NCBI GenBank assembly: GCA_903822175.1
Contig: CAIJOB010000005.1
Span: forward strand, 1 to 64,000
From: an uncultured Alphaproteobacteria bacterium
Lineage (GTDB): Bacteria > Pseudomonadota > Alphaproteobacteria > Caulobacterales > Caulobacteraceae
Reading direction: 5' to 3'
DNA length: 64,000 nucleotides
In this document: positions 34,494 through 45,980 of the stretch, piece after piece
How positions within the stretch are numbered: the first letter of the stretch is position 1
Layout: the number at the start of each line of letters is the position of its first letter
Translations under genes and position numbers: made by a program
The notes under the pieces: model-generated
What the model was told of the DNA's origin: nothing
Seen by the model: the letters and a program-made list of their open reading frames with translations, nothing else
Databases searched by the model: none

Positions 34494-35171
34494 ATGGATT
34501 TCCTAAAGGACCGCGGGATCGCGCTGGCGCTGGGCGGCGCCGCCGTGGCGCTGATCGCAGGCCTGGCGATCGCCTGGGCGCTCGTCGCACAGCATCGCGG
34601 GGAGGCCGCCCCGCCGCCGCCCGCCTCGCAGGGCGGACTGGTGATCGACGCCGCCGGAACCAGCGAGGGCCACATCAATCCGGCCAAGCCGCTGCGCTGT
34701 TTCGTGGCCGGCCGTTCGGTCGGCGAGATGACCATCGCCGAGTGCGCCAAGCGTAATGGCGTCTCCACCGATGCGCTGGATGTGGGCCTGGACCAGTCCG
34801 GCGCCCTGGCCGCGGGCGGGCAGGCGGGAAGCGTGATCACGCCTCTGCCGCCGACCGAGGCCAAGCCGGCCGTTGAGACCGCGCCGGAGCCCGCGGCGGC
34901 CCCCAGCGCGAGCGCGCAGGCGGCCAGCGGGCCGGCCGACGCCTGCTGGCGTTACGCCGCCGGCCAATGGCGCAAGCTCACGCCCGACCTGCCGCTAACT
35001 GCCTGCGCCCAGACGCTCTTCGCCGGCCGCTGCGTGCGCCAGGGCGACGCCGCCTATGGGCGCTGGGGTCAACAGACCCTGCGGCTGGTGCCCGGCCGGG
35101 TGGAGACCTCCGCCGACAACCGTAACTTCCGCGCCCTGATGGACCAGCCGGGCTGTCCGGCGGCGGGTTGA
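34494..35171 (+). CDS. Membrane-anchored hypothetical protein
   Basis: The 225-residue product has one N-terminal transmembrane segment (GIALALGGAAVALIAGLAIAW), a first domain with two cysteines (LRCFVAGRSVGEMTIAECAKRNGV), a Pro/Ala linker at about residues 120-150, and a C-terminal periplasmic domain with four cysteines (ACWRYAAGQWRKL, TACAQTLFAGRCVRQGD, DQPGCPAAG). The cysteines suggest disulphides. Function unknown. It follows the flaEY-like gene by 49 bp. Confidence 0.8.
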   Translation: MDFLKDRGIALALGGAAVALIAGLAIAWALVAQHRGEAAPPPPASQGGLVIDAAGTSEGHINPAKPLRCFVAGRSVGEMTIAECAKRNGVSTDALDVGLDQSGALAAGGQAGSVITPLPPTEAKPAVETAPEPAAAPSASAQAASGPADACWRYAAGQWRKLTPDLPLTACAQTLFAGRCVRQGDAAYGRWGQQTLRLVPGRVETSADNRNFRALMDQPGCPAAG

Positions 35172-35237
35172 GCGGGCCAGACGCCCAGGCCGGCTGACCG
35201 CTCGCGCATCGCGATTTACTTGTGTAGGATTTGGCGC

Positions 35238-35624
35238 ATGAAACGCTTGATCGCCCTTGCCGTCACCGCCGCCGCTGGCCTTGCGCTCAGCGCCTGCGAA
35301 GCTCGCACCGAGCCGCCGGGGGACACCGGCGTCTGCTACCATGTGGTGCCGCAGAAGGGTGGAAAGCTTAAGTATTTCAAGCTGGTGAATTCGCCGAACC
35401 TGGAGACCTGCGCCGCCAATCTGGAGGCCATGCGGATCAAGTTCCTGCGCATGGGCGGCAGCCAGCAGAACATCTACGGCGCCTATCAGGCCAATTTCCT
35501 GTTCCTGGAAGCCGAGGGCGTGCAGACCTCAACCAGCCTGGAGGGCCCCCGATATACGGCCCTGGTGCGGACCGGTGACGGCCGGCTGGCGACACCCGGC
35601 GCCATGCCCATGCAGCCCAAGTAA
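35238..35624 (+). CDS. Small putative lipoprotein
   Basis: The 128-residue product starts at ATG 35238. It has a lipoprotein signal with lipobox LSAC at residues 17-20. The mature part (DTGVCYHVVPQKGGKLKYFK, NLETCAANLEAMRIKFLRMG, IYGAYQANFLFLE) includes two further cysteines and looks globular. It may be a Caulobacterales-specific envelope protein; function unknown. Confidence 0.78.
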   Translation: MKRLIALAVTAAAGLALSACEARTEPPGDTGVCYHVVPQKGGKLKYFKLVNSPNLETCAANLEAMRIKFLRMGGSQQNIYGAYQANFLFLEAEGVQTSTSLEGPRYTALVRTGDGRLATPGAMPMQPK

Positions 35625-35654
35625 AATCCGCTGTGGACGGATCGGCTTGACCGT

Positions 35655-35669
35655 GAACGAAGAGAGAAC
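35655..35669. promoter_or_regulatory. LexA (SOS) box upstream of ssb
   Basis: GAAC-GAAGAGA-GAAC is an exact match to the alphaproteobacterial LexA box GTTC-N7-GTTC read from the other strand. It lies 97-111 bp upstream of ssb, a known SOS gene in this group. Confidence 0.8.
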
Positions 35670-35765
35670 AAAGTCCTTGCCCGTTCGTTAACAGCTCGCT
35701 AGCTTGCGCGCCTCAATCGTGAATGGGGCGACAGCCCGCGAGCACGGAAGCTTAGGACAATCGAC

Positions 35766-36248
35766 ATGGCGGGCAGCGTCAACAAGGTCATTCTGGTGGG
35801 CAACCTCGGGGCAGATCCCGAAATCCGCTCGCTCAACTCCGGCGATCGCGTGGCGAATCTACGAGTCGCGACCTCAGAAACCTGGCGCGACCGCGGGTCG
35901 GGCGAGCGCAAGGAAAAGACCGAGTGGCACCGGGTGGTGGTTTTCAACGAAAACATCGTGAAGGTCTGCGAACAGTACCTGCGCAAGGGCGCCAAGGTGT
36001 ACATTGAAGGCGCCATCCAGACCCGCAAATGGGCCGACGCCTCGGGCGTGGAGAAGTTCTCCACCGAGATCGTGCTGCAGAAGTTCCGCGGCGAGCTGAC
36101 CATGCTGGATGGCCGTGGAGACAACGACGGGGCCGGGGCCGGCGAGGGCGGCGGCTACAACGGCGGCTTCTCGTCAGGTCCGAAGGCGCAAAGCTCCGCG
36201 CCGCGCGAGGATTTCTCCGCCGACCTGGACGACGAAATTCCGTTCTAG
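35766..36248 (+). CDS. ssb: Single-stranded DNA-binding protein
   Basis: The 160-residue SSB has the OB-fold start AGSVNKVILVGNLGADPEIR and the core WHRVVVFNENIVKVCEQYLRKG. A flexible Gly-rich linker (about residues 120-145) leads to the acidic tip DDEIPF, which binds replication and repair partners. It coats single-stranded DNA. An exact LexA box upstream indicates SOS induction. Confidence 0.98.
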   Translation: MAGSVNKVILVGNLGADPEIRSLNSGDRVANLRVATSETWRDRGSGERKEKTEWHRVVVFNENIVKVCEQYLRKGAKVYIEGAIQTRKWADASGVEKFSTEIVLQKFRGELTMLDGRGDNDGAGAGEGGGYNGGFSSGPKAQSSAPREDFSADLDDEIPF

Positions 36249-36266
36249 AACGAAAGCTTATCGGCG

Positions 36267-36716
36267 TTAGTTCGCCGGCGCGCCGGGCTCGGGGCAGGTC
36301 TCGCCCAGCTTGTGCGCGTCGGTGGATGCGCGCACCGGCACGCTCAGCCCGCCGACCTGCAGCGACACCCGTGCATCAATGTGCATGCTGTCGCTGGTGA
36401 AGGTCCCTTCGCCCTGGATCGGCACCGGCGCCCCGTCCTTGGTGGCGCAGGACCCGGCCAGCTTGATCTTGCCATCGCCCACCTGCTTGGTCGGGTAGGT
36501 GCAGGTGTAGATGTGGTTGATCCGGCCCTCCATGAACTTGGCGACGTCGGCCGGCTTGATGCAGCGCTTCTCGGTCTTCTGGGTCGGGAACGGGGAGGTG
36601 ACCTTGCTGGTGGTCTCCCAATAGCCCGGGCTGATCGCCTTCTGGGCGACGGCGGGGGCGGCGAACGCCAGGGCTGAGATCAGCGGCGCGGCGAGCAGGA
36701 GGGGCGATCTGGTCAT
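36267..36716 (-). CDS. DUF3617 family exported protein
   Basis: The 149-residue product starts at ATG 36716 with a signal peptide ending AAPAVAQ. The mature region (ISPGYWETTSKVTSPF, EKRCIKPADVAKFMEGR, YTCTYPTKQVGDGKI) matches DUF3617, small periplasmic proteins with paired cysteines. Function unknown. It is convergent with ssb, with an 18-bp gap. Confidence 0.85.
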   Translation of the reverse strand: MTRSPLLLAAPLISALAFAAPAVAQKAISPGYWETTSKVTSPFPTQKTEKRCIKPADVAKFMEGRINHIYTCTYPTKQVGDGKIKLAGSCATKDGAPVPIQGEGTFTSDSMHIDARVSLQVGGLSVPVRASTDAHKLGETCPEPGAPAN

Positions 36717-36790
36717 GGTCCTACCTGATGCACGGGATTGCGGCGGAGATGGGGGCGAGTGTTTCAACGCCTGGCGGATCCGGGACATTT

Positions 36791-37876
36791 TCACGCCTTC
36801 GGAGTCCCAACAAATTCGCGGTTGCCCACCCGCACCTGGTGGCCCGCCTCGTCGTAGAGGAAGGGCAGGAAGGCGTAGCGGCGGCCCTTGGTGACCGGCG
36901 TCGCCTCGTGCTGCAGGGCGCAGGAGAAGACCACCGCGCCGCCGGTCGGCGGGCGGTAGGTGCGCGGTCCAAACTCGGGGAAGCGCAGGTCTCCGCCCTC
37001 GAACGCCTCGGCGTTGAGGTTGATCGAGACCGCGAACTTGCGGTGCGCGGTCCCCAGGGTCTCATTGTCCCGGTGCGCTCGGAAATAGCCGCCGGTCTCG
37101 GCGTCGTAGCAGGCCACCAGATAGCGCTCGAGGCGCGTGACATGGAACTGGAACACCCGCGCGATCTGCGGGACGATTCGGCGGCTGATGCGGGCCAGCA
37201 GTTCGGCCCGCAGGGGCGGATCCTCGATCAGGACATCGCGGCGGCGCTTGAAGTCGTCCAGCACCCCGACCGTCCGTCCACCCACGTCGCGCATCACCCC
37301 TGACGGCGAGCCGCCGTCGGCGTCGTAGAGCGCGATCAGCCGCTTGCAGAGCTCGGGCTCGAACACGCGGGGCAGGATCAGCACCGGGGCGAACAGCTCG
37401 ACCCCGGCGTAGTCGGCGACCTCCGGCAGGGCGGCGATCGCGGCGAAGACCTCGTCCGTCGCCTGAATGGGAAACGCGCCGATCACCCGATGCGCGGGGT
37501 CGACCAGCAGCCAGTAAGGCCGTTCCTCGCCACCGTCCCCAACTGCCCCATAGAGCCGGCTAAGCTCATCCTGCGGATCGAAGAACCAGCGCAGGCCCGG
37601 GATCTGGTTTTGCGCCTGAGCGATCGAGGGGCCATCGCGCAGGATCAGGAAGGCCGCGGTCTTGTCGTCGTCGAGCAGGCTGCGGCGTCCCTGCAGGGCG
37701 ATCAGGGCCGCGTCGCGCGCCGGCCCCGGCGGGGGCAGGAAGCCCAGCAGAATGTAGCGACCGACCGTGGTGCTGAAGTGGAAGTCGGCGTGCGTCGGCG
37801 TCGACGCGGTGAACCAGGGCGCGGGATCGCCCGGCGTGAAGGGCGGCGTCCAGGCAGGGGGCGAGGCGGCGGTCAT
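36791..37876 (-). CDS. Thioredoxin-fold / prolyl 4-hydroxylase fusion, copy 1
   Basis: The 361-residue protein has an N-terminal peroxiredoxin-like domain (about residues 1-155; GDPAPWFTASTP, GRYILLGFLPPPG, LRWFFDPQDELSRLYGA) with no cysteine at all before residue 170, so it cannot be a peroxidase. The C-terminal Fe(II)/2-oxoglutarate dioxygenase domain has the HxD motif in AHRDNETLG, the distal His in LQHEATPV and the 2-oxoglutarate Arg in KGRRYAFLPF. The substrate is unknown. It is directly downstream of a tandem paralogue, with a TGATG junction. Confidence 0.88.
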   Translation of the reverse strand: MTAASPPAWTPPFTPGDPAPWFTASTPTHADFHFSTTVGRYILLGFLPPPGPARDAALIALQGRRSLLDDDKTAAFLILRDGPSIAQAQNQIPGLRWFFDPQDELSRLYGAVGDGGEERPYWLLVDPAHRVIGAFPIQATDEVFAAIAALPEVADYAGVELFAPVLILPRVFEPELCKRLIALYDADGGSPSGVMRDVGGRTVGVLDDFKRRRDVLIEDPPLRAELLARISRRIVPQIARVFQFHVTRLERYLVACYDAETGGYFRAHRDNETLGTAHRKFAVSINLNAEAFEGGDLRFPEFGPRTYRPPTGGAVVFSCALQHEATPVTKGRRYAFLPFLYDEAGHQVRVGNREFVGTPKA

Positions 37877-38946
37877 CAGGCGGCGGGCTCGGTCGGCATG
37901 GCGGACTCGCCCACGCGCTTGCGGTAGGCGTCCAGCACCTGGGCGGCGGCTGCATCGTAGAAGAACGGCAGGAAGGCGTAGCGCCGCCCCGCCGTCACTG
38001 GCGCCACCTCGTGCAGCATGTCGCAGGAGAACACCACCGCGCCGCCCAGCGGCGGGCGATAGGTGCGGCGACCATACTCCGGGAACCGCAGGTCGCCGCC
38101 TTCGAAACCGGCGTTGAGATTAATCGAACAGGCGAAGCGGCGGTGCGCCGTGCCGAAGGTGGTGGTGTCGCGGTGGGCGTGGAACACCGCGCTGTCGGCG
38201 GCGTCGTAGCAGCTCACCACATAGCGCTCGACCTCGGTCACCGCGAAGCCCAGGCCGCGTTCGATCATCGGAAACAGCCGCCGTTCCAGCCGTTCGCGCA
38301 GGAGCGCCCGCAGGTCGGCGTCTTCCACCAGGATGTCGCGGCGCTTCTTCAGCTCGTCCATCACCGCCACCGTGCGCTCGCCATCGTCGCGCATGACGCC
38401 GGTGAACGTGCCGCCGTCCGCCTGATGCAGGCCGATCAGCCGCTCGCACAGTTCCGGCTCGAAGACCCTGGGGACCACCAGCACCGGCGCGTGCAGCGGC
38501 ACGCCGGCGTGCTCCGACGGCGGCCTTAGCCGCACCAGGGTGTCGAACAACATTTTAGCGCTGGAGAGCTGCACGCGGCCCATGACCCGCAGCGCCGGGT
38601 CGAGCAGCAGCCACATCGGATATTCCGTCCCATCGGCGCCCAGGGCCCCGTAGAGCCGGCTGACGGCGCCATCCTGGTCCAAGAACCAGCGCAGGCCGCG
38701 CATGTCCTGGGCGCTGGCCGCGGTCGAGGGGTCACGGACCACCACAAAGGCGCTGACCCGCTCGTCATCGAACTGGGCCCGCTGCAGGGCGATGATCCGC
38801 AAGGCGTCGGCCGCGGCGGCCACGTCGTCCTTGGGCAGAAAGACCAGCAGCACATAGCGCCCTGCCGCCGTGTCGAACACGAAGGCCGGGTTGCTGGGCG
38901 TCGGCGCCGTGAACCACGGAGCGGGCTCGCCGAGGGAAAGGGGCAT
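37876..38946 (-). CDS. Thioredoxin-fold / prolyl 4-hydroxylase fusion, copy 2
   Basis: The 356-residue paralogue is assigned ATG 38946 (MPLSLGEPAPWFTAPTPSN), which aligns with copy 1; ATG 38979 is possible. The N-terminal domain (GRYVLLVFLPKDD, LRWFLDQDGAVSRLYGALG) again lacks a peroxidatic cysteine. The dioxygenase domain has AHRDTTTFG, MLHEVAPV and AGRRYAFLPFFYD. The two genes form an operon from a tandem duplication. A possible role is hydroxylation of a protein partner held by the thioredoxin-fold domain; that is inference. Confidence 0.88.
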   Translation of the reverse strand: MPLSLGEPAPWFTAPTPSNPAFVFDTAAGRYVLLVFLPKDDVAAAADALRIIALQRAQFDDERVSAFVVVRDPSTAASAQDMRGLRWFLDQDGAVSRLYGALGADGTEYPMWLLLDPALRVMGRVQLSSAKMLFDTLVRLRPPSEHAGVPLHAPVLVVPRVFEPELCERLIGLHQADGGTFTGVMRDDGERTVAVMDELKKRRDILVEDADLRALLRERLERRLFPMIERGLGFAVTEVERYVVSCYDAADSAVFHAHRDTTTFGTAHRRFACSINLNAGFEGGDLRFPEYGRRTYRPPLGGAVVFSCDMLHEVAPVTAGRRYAFLPFFYDAAAAQVLDAYRKRVGESAMPTEPAA

Positions 38947-39091
38947 GGGCGGGCAGGGTCCTTGTCGCGCGTGCTTCATAGGACGCCGCGGGCCGGCGGT
39001 CACCGTCTCTGGACGGGCGTACCGCCGTTCGCTCGATTGGCCGGTTTTGCGAGTGGCTTTGGGGACCTGTGCGGGCGCTGGCCCGAGCGCT

Positions 39092-39131
39092 CGCATGCGC
39101 GCTCACACGTGCGCGAGCGCACGCGCGCACG
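39092..39131. other. Alternating purine-pyrimidine tract upstream of gyrA
   Basis: Three runs of strict purine-pyrimidine alternation (11, 12 and 15 bp: 39092-39102, 39104-39115, 39117-39131) are separated by single out-of-phase bases. Such GC/AC alternation favours left-handed DNA under negative supercoiling. It lies 80-119 bp upstream of gyrA. Confidence 0.55.
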
Positions 39132-39210
39132 AAAGTTGGCGTCCGGCTCTTCCGAATGCTAACTATGGCCCCCACTTAACCCGTCCGATTCTAACGGCTA
39201 AATCCCCGCC

Positions 39211-42009
<2,799 letters not shown>

Positions 42010-42050
42010 CGCGGCCGCCGGCGCCCCGGGAGCGACTGGTGGCGACCGGG

Positions 42051-42087
42051 GGCGATCTTGCCAAACAGCACCGGCGATCTCGCCAAA
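42051..42087. repeat. Two direct copies of a palindromic 15-mer upstream of mddA-like gene
   Basis: GGCGATCTTGCCAAA (42051-42065) and GGCGATCTCGCCAAA (42073-42087) differ at one base and start 22 bp apart, about two helical turns. Each has a palindromic core (GGCGA-TC-TCGCC). They lie 80-117 bp upstream of the next start codon and may be a paired operator. Confidence 0.55.
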
Positions 42088-42167
42088 ACTCGCAAAACGC
42101 GGGTTGAGGAAATTGACAGTATCGGCGGCAAGCTTCAGCGTGCCCATCGCAATCGACGGGGGCCGAT

Positions 42168-42905
42168 ATGGGCAAGGTGCTTGGATTTCTCTACGGCGTG
42201 ATGAGTTACGCGATCTTCTTCGCGTCATTCCTCTACGCGATCTGCTTCGTAGAAGACCTCGTGGTCCTGAAGACCATCGATTCCGGCGCCCCCGGCGCGC
42301 TGGTCCCCAGCCTGGTCATCGACGCCCTGTTGCTGGGCGTCTTCGCGGTCCAGCACAGCGTCATGGCGCGCCCCGCCTTCAAGGCGGTCTGGACGCAGAT
42401 TGTGCCGCACGCCATCGAGCGGTCGACCTATGTCCTGTTGTCCTCGCTGGCGCTCTGTCTGCTGTTCTGGCAGTGGCGGCCGCTGCCGACGGTGATCTGG
42501 ACCGCCCCGGCCGGCGCCGTCTCCACCGCCATTGTGGCCCTGAGCTTCGTGGGCTGGCTGACCGTGCTTTCGAGCACCTTCCTGATCAACCACTTCGACC
42601 TGTTCGGCCTGCGCCAGGTGTGGGCCTACGCCTCGGGCAAGGAGATCCCGCCGGCGAATTTCGTCACGCCGCTTTTCTATCGCGTGGTGCGCCATCCGCT
42701 CTACCTGGGCTTCATCGTCGCTTTCTGGGCGGCGCCGGTCATGAGCCTGGGCCACCTGGTCTTCGCGATCGCCACGACCGCCTACATCCTGATCGCCATC
42801 CAGCTCGAGGAGCACGATATGGTGGCGGTGTTTGGCGACACCTACCGCGGCTATCAGAAGCGGGTGTCGATGATCCTGCCCTGGATTCCCGGCCCGAAAG
42901 CCTGA
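42168..42905 (+). CDS. mddA: MddA-like methanethiol S-methyltransferase (NnrU family)
   Basis: The 245-residue integral membrane protein has about six hydrophobic segments. Its C-terminal core FYRVVRHPLYLGFIVAFWAA followed by GHLVFAIATTAYILIAIQLEEHD-type sequence (ending EEHDMVAVFGDTYRGYQKRV) matches the isoprenylcysteine-methyltransferase-like fold used by MddA. MddA methylates methanethiol to dimethyl sulphide with S-adenosylmethionine. A wider NnrU-family role is possible. coaD follows 76 bp downstream. Confidence 0.72.
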   Translation: MGKVLGFLYGVMSYAIFFASFLYAICFVEDLVVLKTIDSGAPGALVPSLVIDALLLGVFAVQHSVMARPAFKAVWTQIVPHAIERSTYVLLSSLALCLLFWQWRPLPTVIWTAPAGAVSTAIVALSFVGWLTVLSSTFLINHFDLFGLRQVWAYASGKEIPPANFVTPLFYRVVRHPLYLGFIVAFWAAPVMSLGHLVFAIATTAYILIAIQLEEHDMVAVFGDTYRGYQKRVSMILPWIPGPKA

Positions 42906-42981
42906 GTTCGAGCGATTTCCCCTTGCCAGAACCGCGTCCGGCGGCGAAAGGCGAAGCTCGGTTGTTTGGGGACCAAGCCGC

Positions 42982-43476
42982 ATGATCCGTGTCGGGCTCT
43001 ATCCGGGCAGCTTCGATCCGATCCATAACGGCCATACCGATATCATCGGCCGCGCGGTGAAGCTGGTCGACAAGCTGGTGTTGGGCGTCGCTATCGACAC
43101 CGGCAAGAGCCCGATGTTCGGTCTTGAGGAACGGGTGGCGATGGTCGAGGAGGCCGTCACCCCGTTCCGTGTCTCCACCGAGATTGTCGTGCAGCCCTAC
43201 AAGGGCCTGACCACCCATTTCGCCCGCGAGATCGGCGCGGGGATCATGGTGCGGGGCTTACGCGCCGTGTCGGACTTCGAGTTCGAATTTTCGATCACCG
43301 CCATGAACCAGCAACTCGACCGCGACATCGAGACGGTCTTCCTGATGGCCGACCCGCGCCACCTGGCGATCGCCTCCAAGCTGGTGAAGGAAATCGCGGT
43401 TCTGGGGGGCGACGTGACCCGTTTCGTCAGCCCCAGCGTCAAGGACCGCCTGATGGCCAAGGCCCACGGCAACTGA
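42982..43476 (+). CDS. coaD: Phosphopantetheine adenylyltransferase
   Basis: The 164-residue enzyme has the nucleotidyltransferase motif GSFDPIHNGHTDII and the MVRGLRAVSDFEFEF block, plus the ending SKLVKEIAVLGGDVTRFVSP. It makes dephospho-CoA from phosphopantetheine and ATP. Length is typical. Confidence 0.98.
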   Translation: MIRVGLYPGSFDPIHNGHTDIIGRAVKLVDKLVLGVAIDTGKSPMFGLEERVAMVEEAVTPFRVSTEIVVQPYKGLTTHFAREIGAGIMVRGLRAVSDFEFEFSITAMNQQLDRDIETVFLMADPRHLAIASKLVKEIAVLGGDVTRFVSPSVKDRLMAKAHGN

Positions 43477-43538
43477 GCGCGCCGGGCGGCTCGACCGAGC
43501 GCTGGCGTCCGGGCCTGAGGCCCGCTACGAGGATTTGC

Positions 43539-44432
43539 ATGAACCGCACGCTATTGCTCGCCGCCTGCGCCGCGGCTGTCGCCGTCACCGCCCAGGCCGC
43601 GCCCAAGCCCAAGGTAACGCCCGCCGCACCGGCCGCCGCCGCAGCCCCCAAGCCCGCCGCGCCGACCGGCCCGGGCCCCGCTGACTGGCGCAGCCCCGAC
43701 CCGAACGACGTCCTGGTGATCGACACCAACAAGGGCCGCATCCTGGTCGAGATGGTCGGCGAGGTCGCGCCCCTGCACGTCACCCAGATCCGCGCGCTGG
43801 CGCACGAAGGGTTCTACGACGGCCTGAAATTCTTCCGGGTCATCGACAAGTTCATGGACCAGACCGGCGACCCGCAGAACAACGGCCAGGGCGGCTCGTC
43901 CAAGCCGAACATCCCCGCCGAGTTCACCTTCCGTCGCGGCGCCGACCTGCCGTTCGTCCTGGCGGTGGATCAGACGGTCGCCGAGATCGGCTTCACCAAG
44001 TCCCTGCCGGTGGAGAGCCAGTCGATGCAGCTCGCCGCCATGACCAAGGACCAGAAGGTCACCGCCTGGTCGCTCTATTGCCAGGGCGTGATGGGCATGG
44101 CCCGCGACGACAATCCCGACAGCGGCAACAGCCAGTTCTTCCTGATGCGCTACCCCTATCCGTCGCTGGAGCGGAAATACACCGCTTGGGGCCGGGTGAT
44201 AAGCGGCATGGACGTGGTGCGGGCGATCAAGGTCGGCGAGCCGGTCGAACAGCCGCAGGACTATATGGAACATGTCCGCCTGCTGACCGATTTGCCTGAA
44301 GCGACCCGACCGAAGGTGCGGGTGATCGATCCCAAGGGGCCGTGGTTCAAGGCGCAGATCGACCGTGTGCGGGCGGCCAAGGGCACTGACTTCACGGCCT
44401 GCGACGTAGACATTCCAGTAGAGGTGAAATGA
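43539..44432 (+). CDS. Exported cyclophilin-type peptidyl-prolyl isomerase
   Basis: The 297-residue protein has a signal peptide (MNRTLLLAACAAAVAVTAQA), a Pro/Ala linker, and a cyclophilin domain with GLKFFRVIDKFMDQTGDP and DNPDSGNSQFFLMRYPYPSL. An insertion of about 40 residues after the first half (AVDQTVAEIGFTKSLPVESQ region) is unusual. It is likely a periplasmic folding catalyst. Its stop overlaps the second cyclophilin start. Confidence 0.93.
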   Translation: MNRTLLLAACAAAVAVTAQAAPKPKVTPAAPAAAAAPKPAAPTGPGPADWRSPDPNDVLVIDTNKGRILVEMVGEVAPLHVTQIRALAHEGFYDGLKFFRVIDKFMDQTGDPQNNGQGGSSKPNIPAEFTFRRGADLPFVLAVDQTVAEIGFTKSLPVESQSMQLAAMTKDQKVTAWSLYCQGVMGMARDDNPDSGNSQFFLMRYPYPSLERKYTAWGRVISGMDVVRAIKVGEPVEQPQDYMEHVRLLTDLPEATRPKVRVIDPKGPWFKAQIDRVRAAKGTDFTACDVDIPVEVK

Positions 44433-44959
44433 TGGCTCCCAAAGCCAAGGCGAAAGCCGCGACGACCAAGACCGCCAGCAAGGCCCCGGCAAAAGCAAAG
44501 GGTGGCGAGGACACCCTGCTGCTGCAGCTCCCGTCCGGCCTCGTCACCATCAAACTGCGCCCGGACCTGGCGCCGCTGCACGTGGCGCGGATCAAGGAAC
44601 TGGCGCGCGAAGGCTTCTATGACGACGTCGTCTTCCACCGGGTGATCCCGGCCTTCATGGCCCAGGGCGGCGACCCGACCGGCACCGGCATGGGCGGCTC
44701 CAAGAAGCCCAACCTGCCGGCGGAATTCTCGAGCGAGCCGCATGTGCGGGGCGTCTGCTCCATGGCCCGCAGCGCCAACCCGGACTCGGCCAACAGCCAG
44801 TTCTTCATCTGCTTCGACGACGCCCGCTTCCTGGACAAGCAGTACACCGTCTGGGGCGAGGTGACCGAGGGCATGGAGCACGTCGATGCGCTGCCCAAGG
44901 GCGAGCCGCCGCGCGATCCGGGCCACATCGTCTCGATGAAGGTCGCCGCGGACGTCTAA
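44429..44959 (+). CDS. Cyclophilin-type peptidyl-prolyl isomerase
   Basis: The 176-residue protein has a Lys/Ala-rich N terminus without a signal sequence, then a compact cyclophilin domain (DDVVFHRVIPAFMAQGGDPTGTG, quoted in part: FHRVIPAFMAQGGDP; then NPDSANSQFFICFDDARFLD and YTVWGEVTEGMEHVD). It is likely cytoplasmic. It is coupled by ATGA to the exported cyclophilin upstream, giving a two-compartment pair. Its stop shares CTAA with the convergent gene. Confidence 0.95.
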   Translation: MMAPKAKAKAATTKTASKAPAKAKGGEDTLLLQLPSGLVTIKLRPDLAPLHVARIKELAREGFYDDVVFHRVIPAFMAQGGDPTGTGMGGSKKPNLPAEFSSEPHVRGVCSMARSANPDSANSQFFICFDDARFLDKQYTVWGEVTEGMEHVDALPKGEPPRDPGHIVSMKVAADV

Positions 44960-45927
44960 GGGCGCCCCGGGGCTGACGCGACCGGCGCCAGAATCACCAC
45001 GATCGGATAGTGATCGGAGCCCAGCGGGGGGCCGCGCTTAACGCTGACCGTCGCCCAGCCTGGGCCGGCGTAGACGTGGTCGATCGGCAGGAACGGGAAA
45101 GGCGCGGGCCAGGGCCATGGACCGGCATGACCGGCCGGCCAGGTTGCGAGCGCCCGGTCGCGGCGGATCAGGCCATAGGCCATGTCGTCACGCCGCCGCG
45201 CGAAGGACCAGGGCGTCGAGTTGAAATCGCCGGCCAGCAGCATCCGGTCTCGGGGACGCTGGGACAGCACGTCGCGCAGGGTGGCGTCGCCCAAAACATG
45301 GCGACGAACTTCAGTGGGCCACCTCAGGTGCGTGATCACCGATTCGATGGGCCCGGTCGCGTTGGGGAAGGTGGCATTGACGAAGGTCACGGACTTGGGC
45401 GGCTCAACGGGGCGATCCATGATCAGGTAGCGCTGACGGGCGAAGCCGATGGTGTTGCTCTGCGAGCCCATGGTCTTCCAGCCGGTCCGGGCCTTGATCA
45501 GGTGGAGCAGCAGCGGCGTCGGTTCGGTCAAGAAGAGGAAGTCTGGGTTTTCGCGCTGGAGCCAGTCGACGATGGCTCTGGGGTTTCGGTTTTCTTGCCA
45601 GGCGTTGAACTCGATGATCTTGATCTGGTTGGGCGCGTCTGGCGGCGCGACGGGCCCGGTTGAGCGCAGGAATTCCGGCAAGATCAATGCCCCGGCCGTG
45701 ACGACGCCCACAGCGGCGAGGACGAGGCCGATCCTGCGCGTCCGGTCGATCCCAAAGGCCGATAGAAGCGCCGCGACGGCGGCGGCCGCCAGCAACAGCG
45801 GCGCGGCATGGGTGATCACATCCAGCGTCGCGCTGATCCTGCCGCCCTGGGCCAGGAGCGCCAGCGCCGCGCAGGCGGCGGCCAACAGCAATCCGCAGCC
45901 GCCGACGATCCTTCGCATCAGGCGCAT
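44956..45927 (-). CDS. Endonuclease/exonuclease/phosphatase family membrane protein
   Basis: The 323-residue product has three N-terminal transmembrane helices (within about residues 5-85) followed by an EEP domain: [25 protein letters not shown] and GSDHYPIVV carry the metal and catalytic residues. This layout is common for envelope proteins annotated as EEP family; the substrate could be a phospholipid or nucleic acid in the periplasm. It is divergent from queA. Confidence 0.9.
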   Translation of the reverse strand: MRLMRRIVGGCGLLLAAACAALALLAQGGRISATLDVITHAAPLLLAAAAVAALLSAFGIDRTRRIGLVLAAVGVVTAGALILPEFLRSTGPVAPPDAPNQIKIIEFNAWQENRNPRAIVDWLQRENPDFLFLTEPTPLLLHLIKARTGWKTMGSQSNTIGFARQRYLIMDRPVEPPKSVTFVNATFPNATGPIESVITHLRWPTEVRRHVLGDATLRDVLSQRPRDRMLLAGDFNSTPWSFARRRDDMAYGLIRRDRALATWPAGHAGPWPWPAPFPFLPIDHVYAGPGWATVSVKRGPPLGSDHYPIVVILAPVASAPGRP

Positions 45928-45980
45928 TCCGCGAGCCCAGCTTGACGCGCGCCCAGTCGCATGCGCTTCACCGGGCCTTC

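Noticed and set aside
43510..43530. Terminator after coaD (CGGGCC-TGA-GGCCCG hairpin)
   Set aside because: Only a 6-bp stem and no T-run follows.
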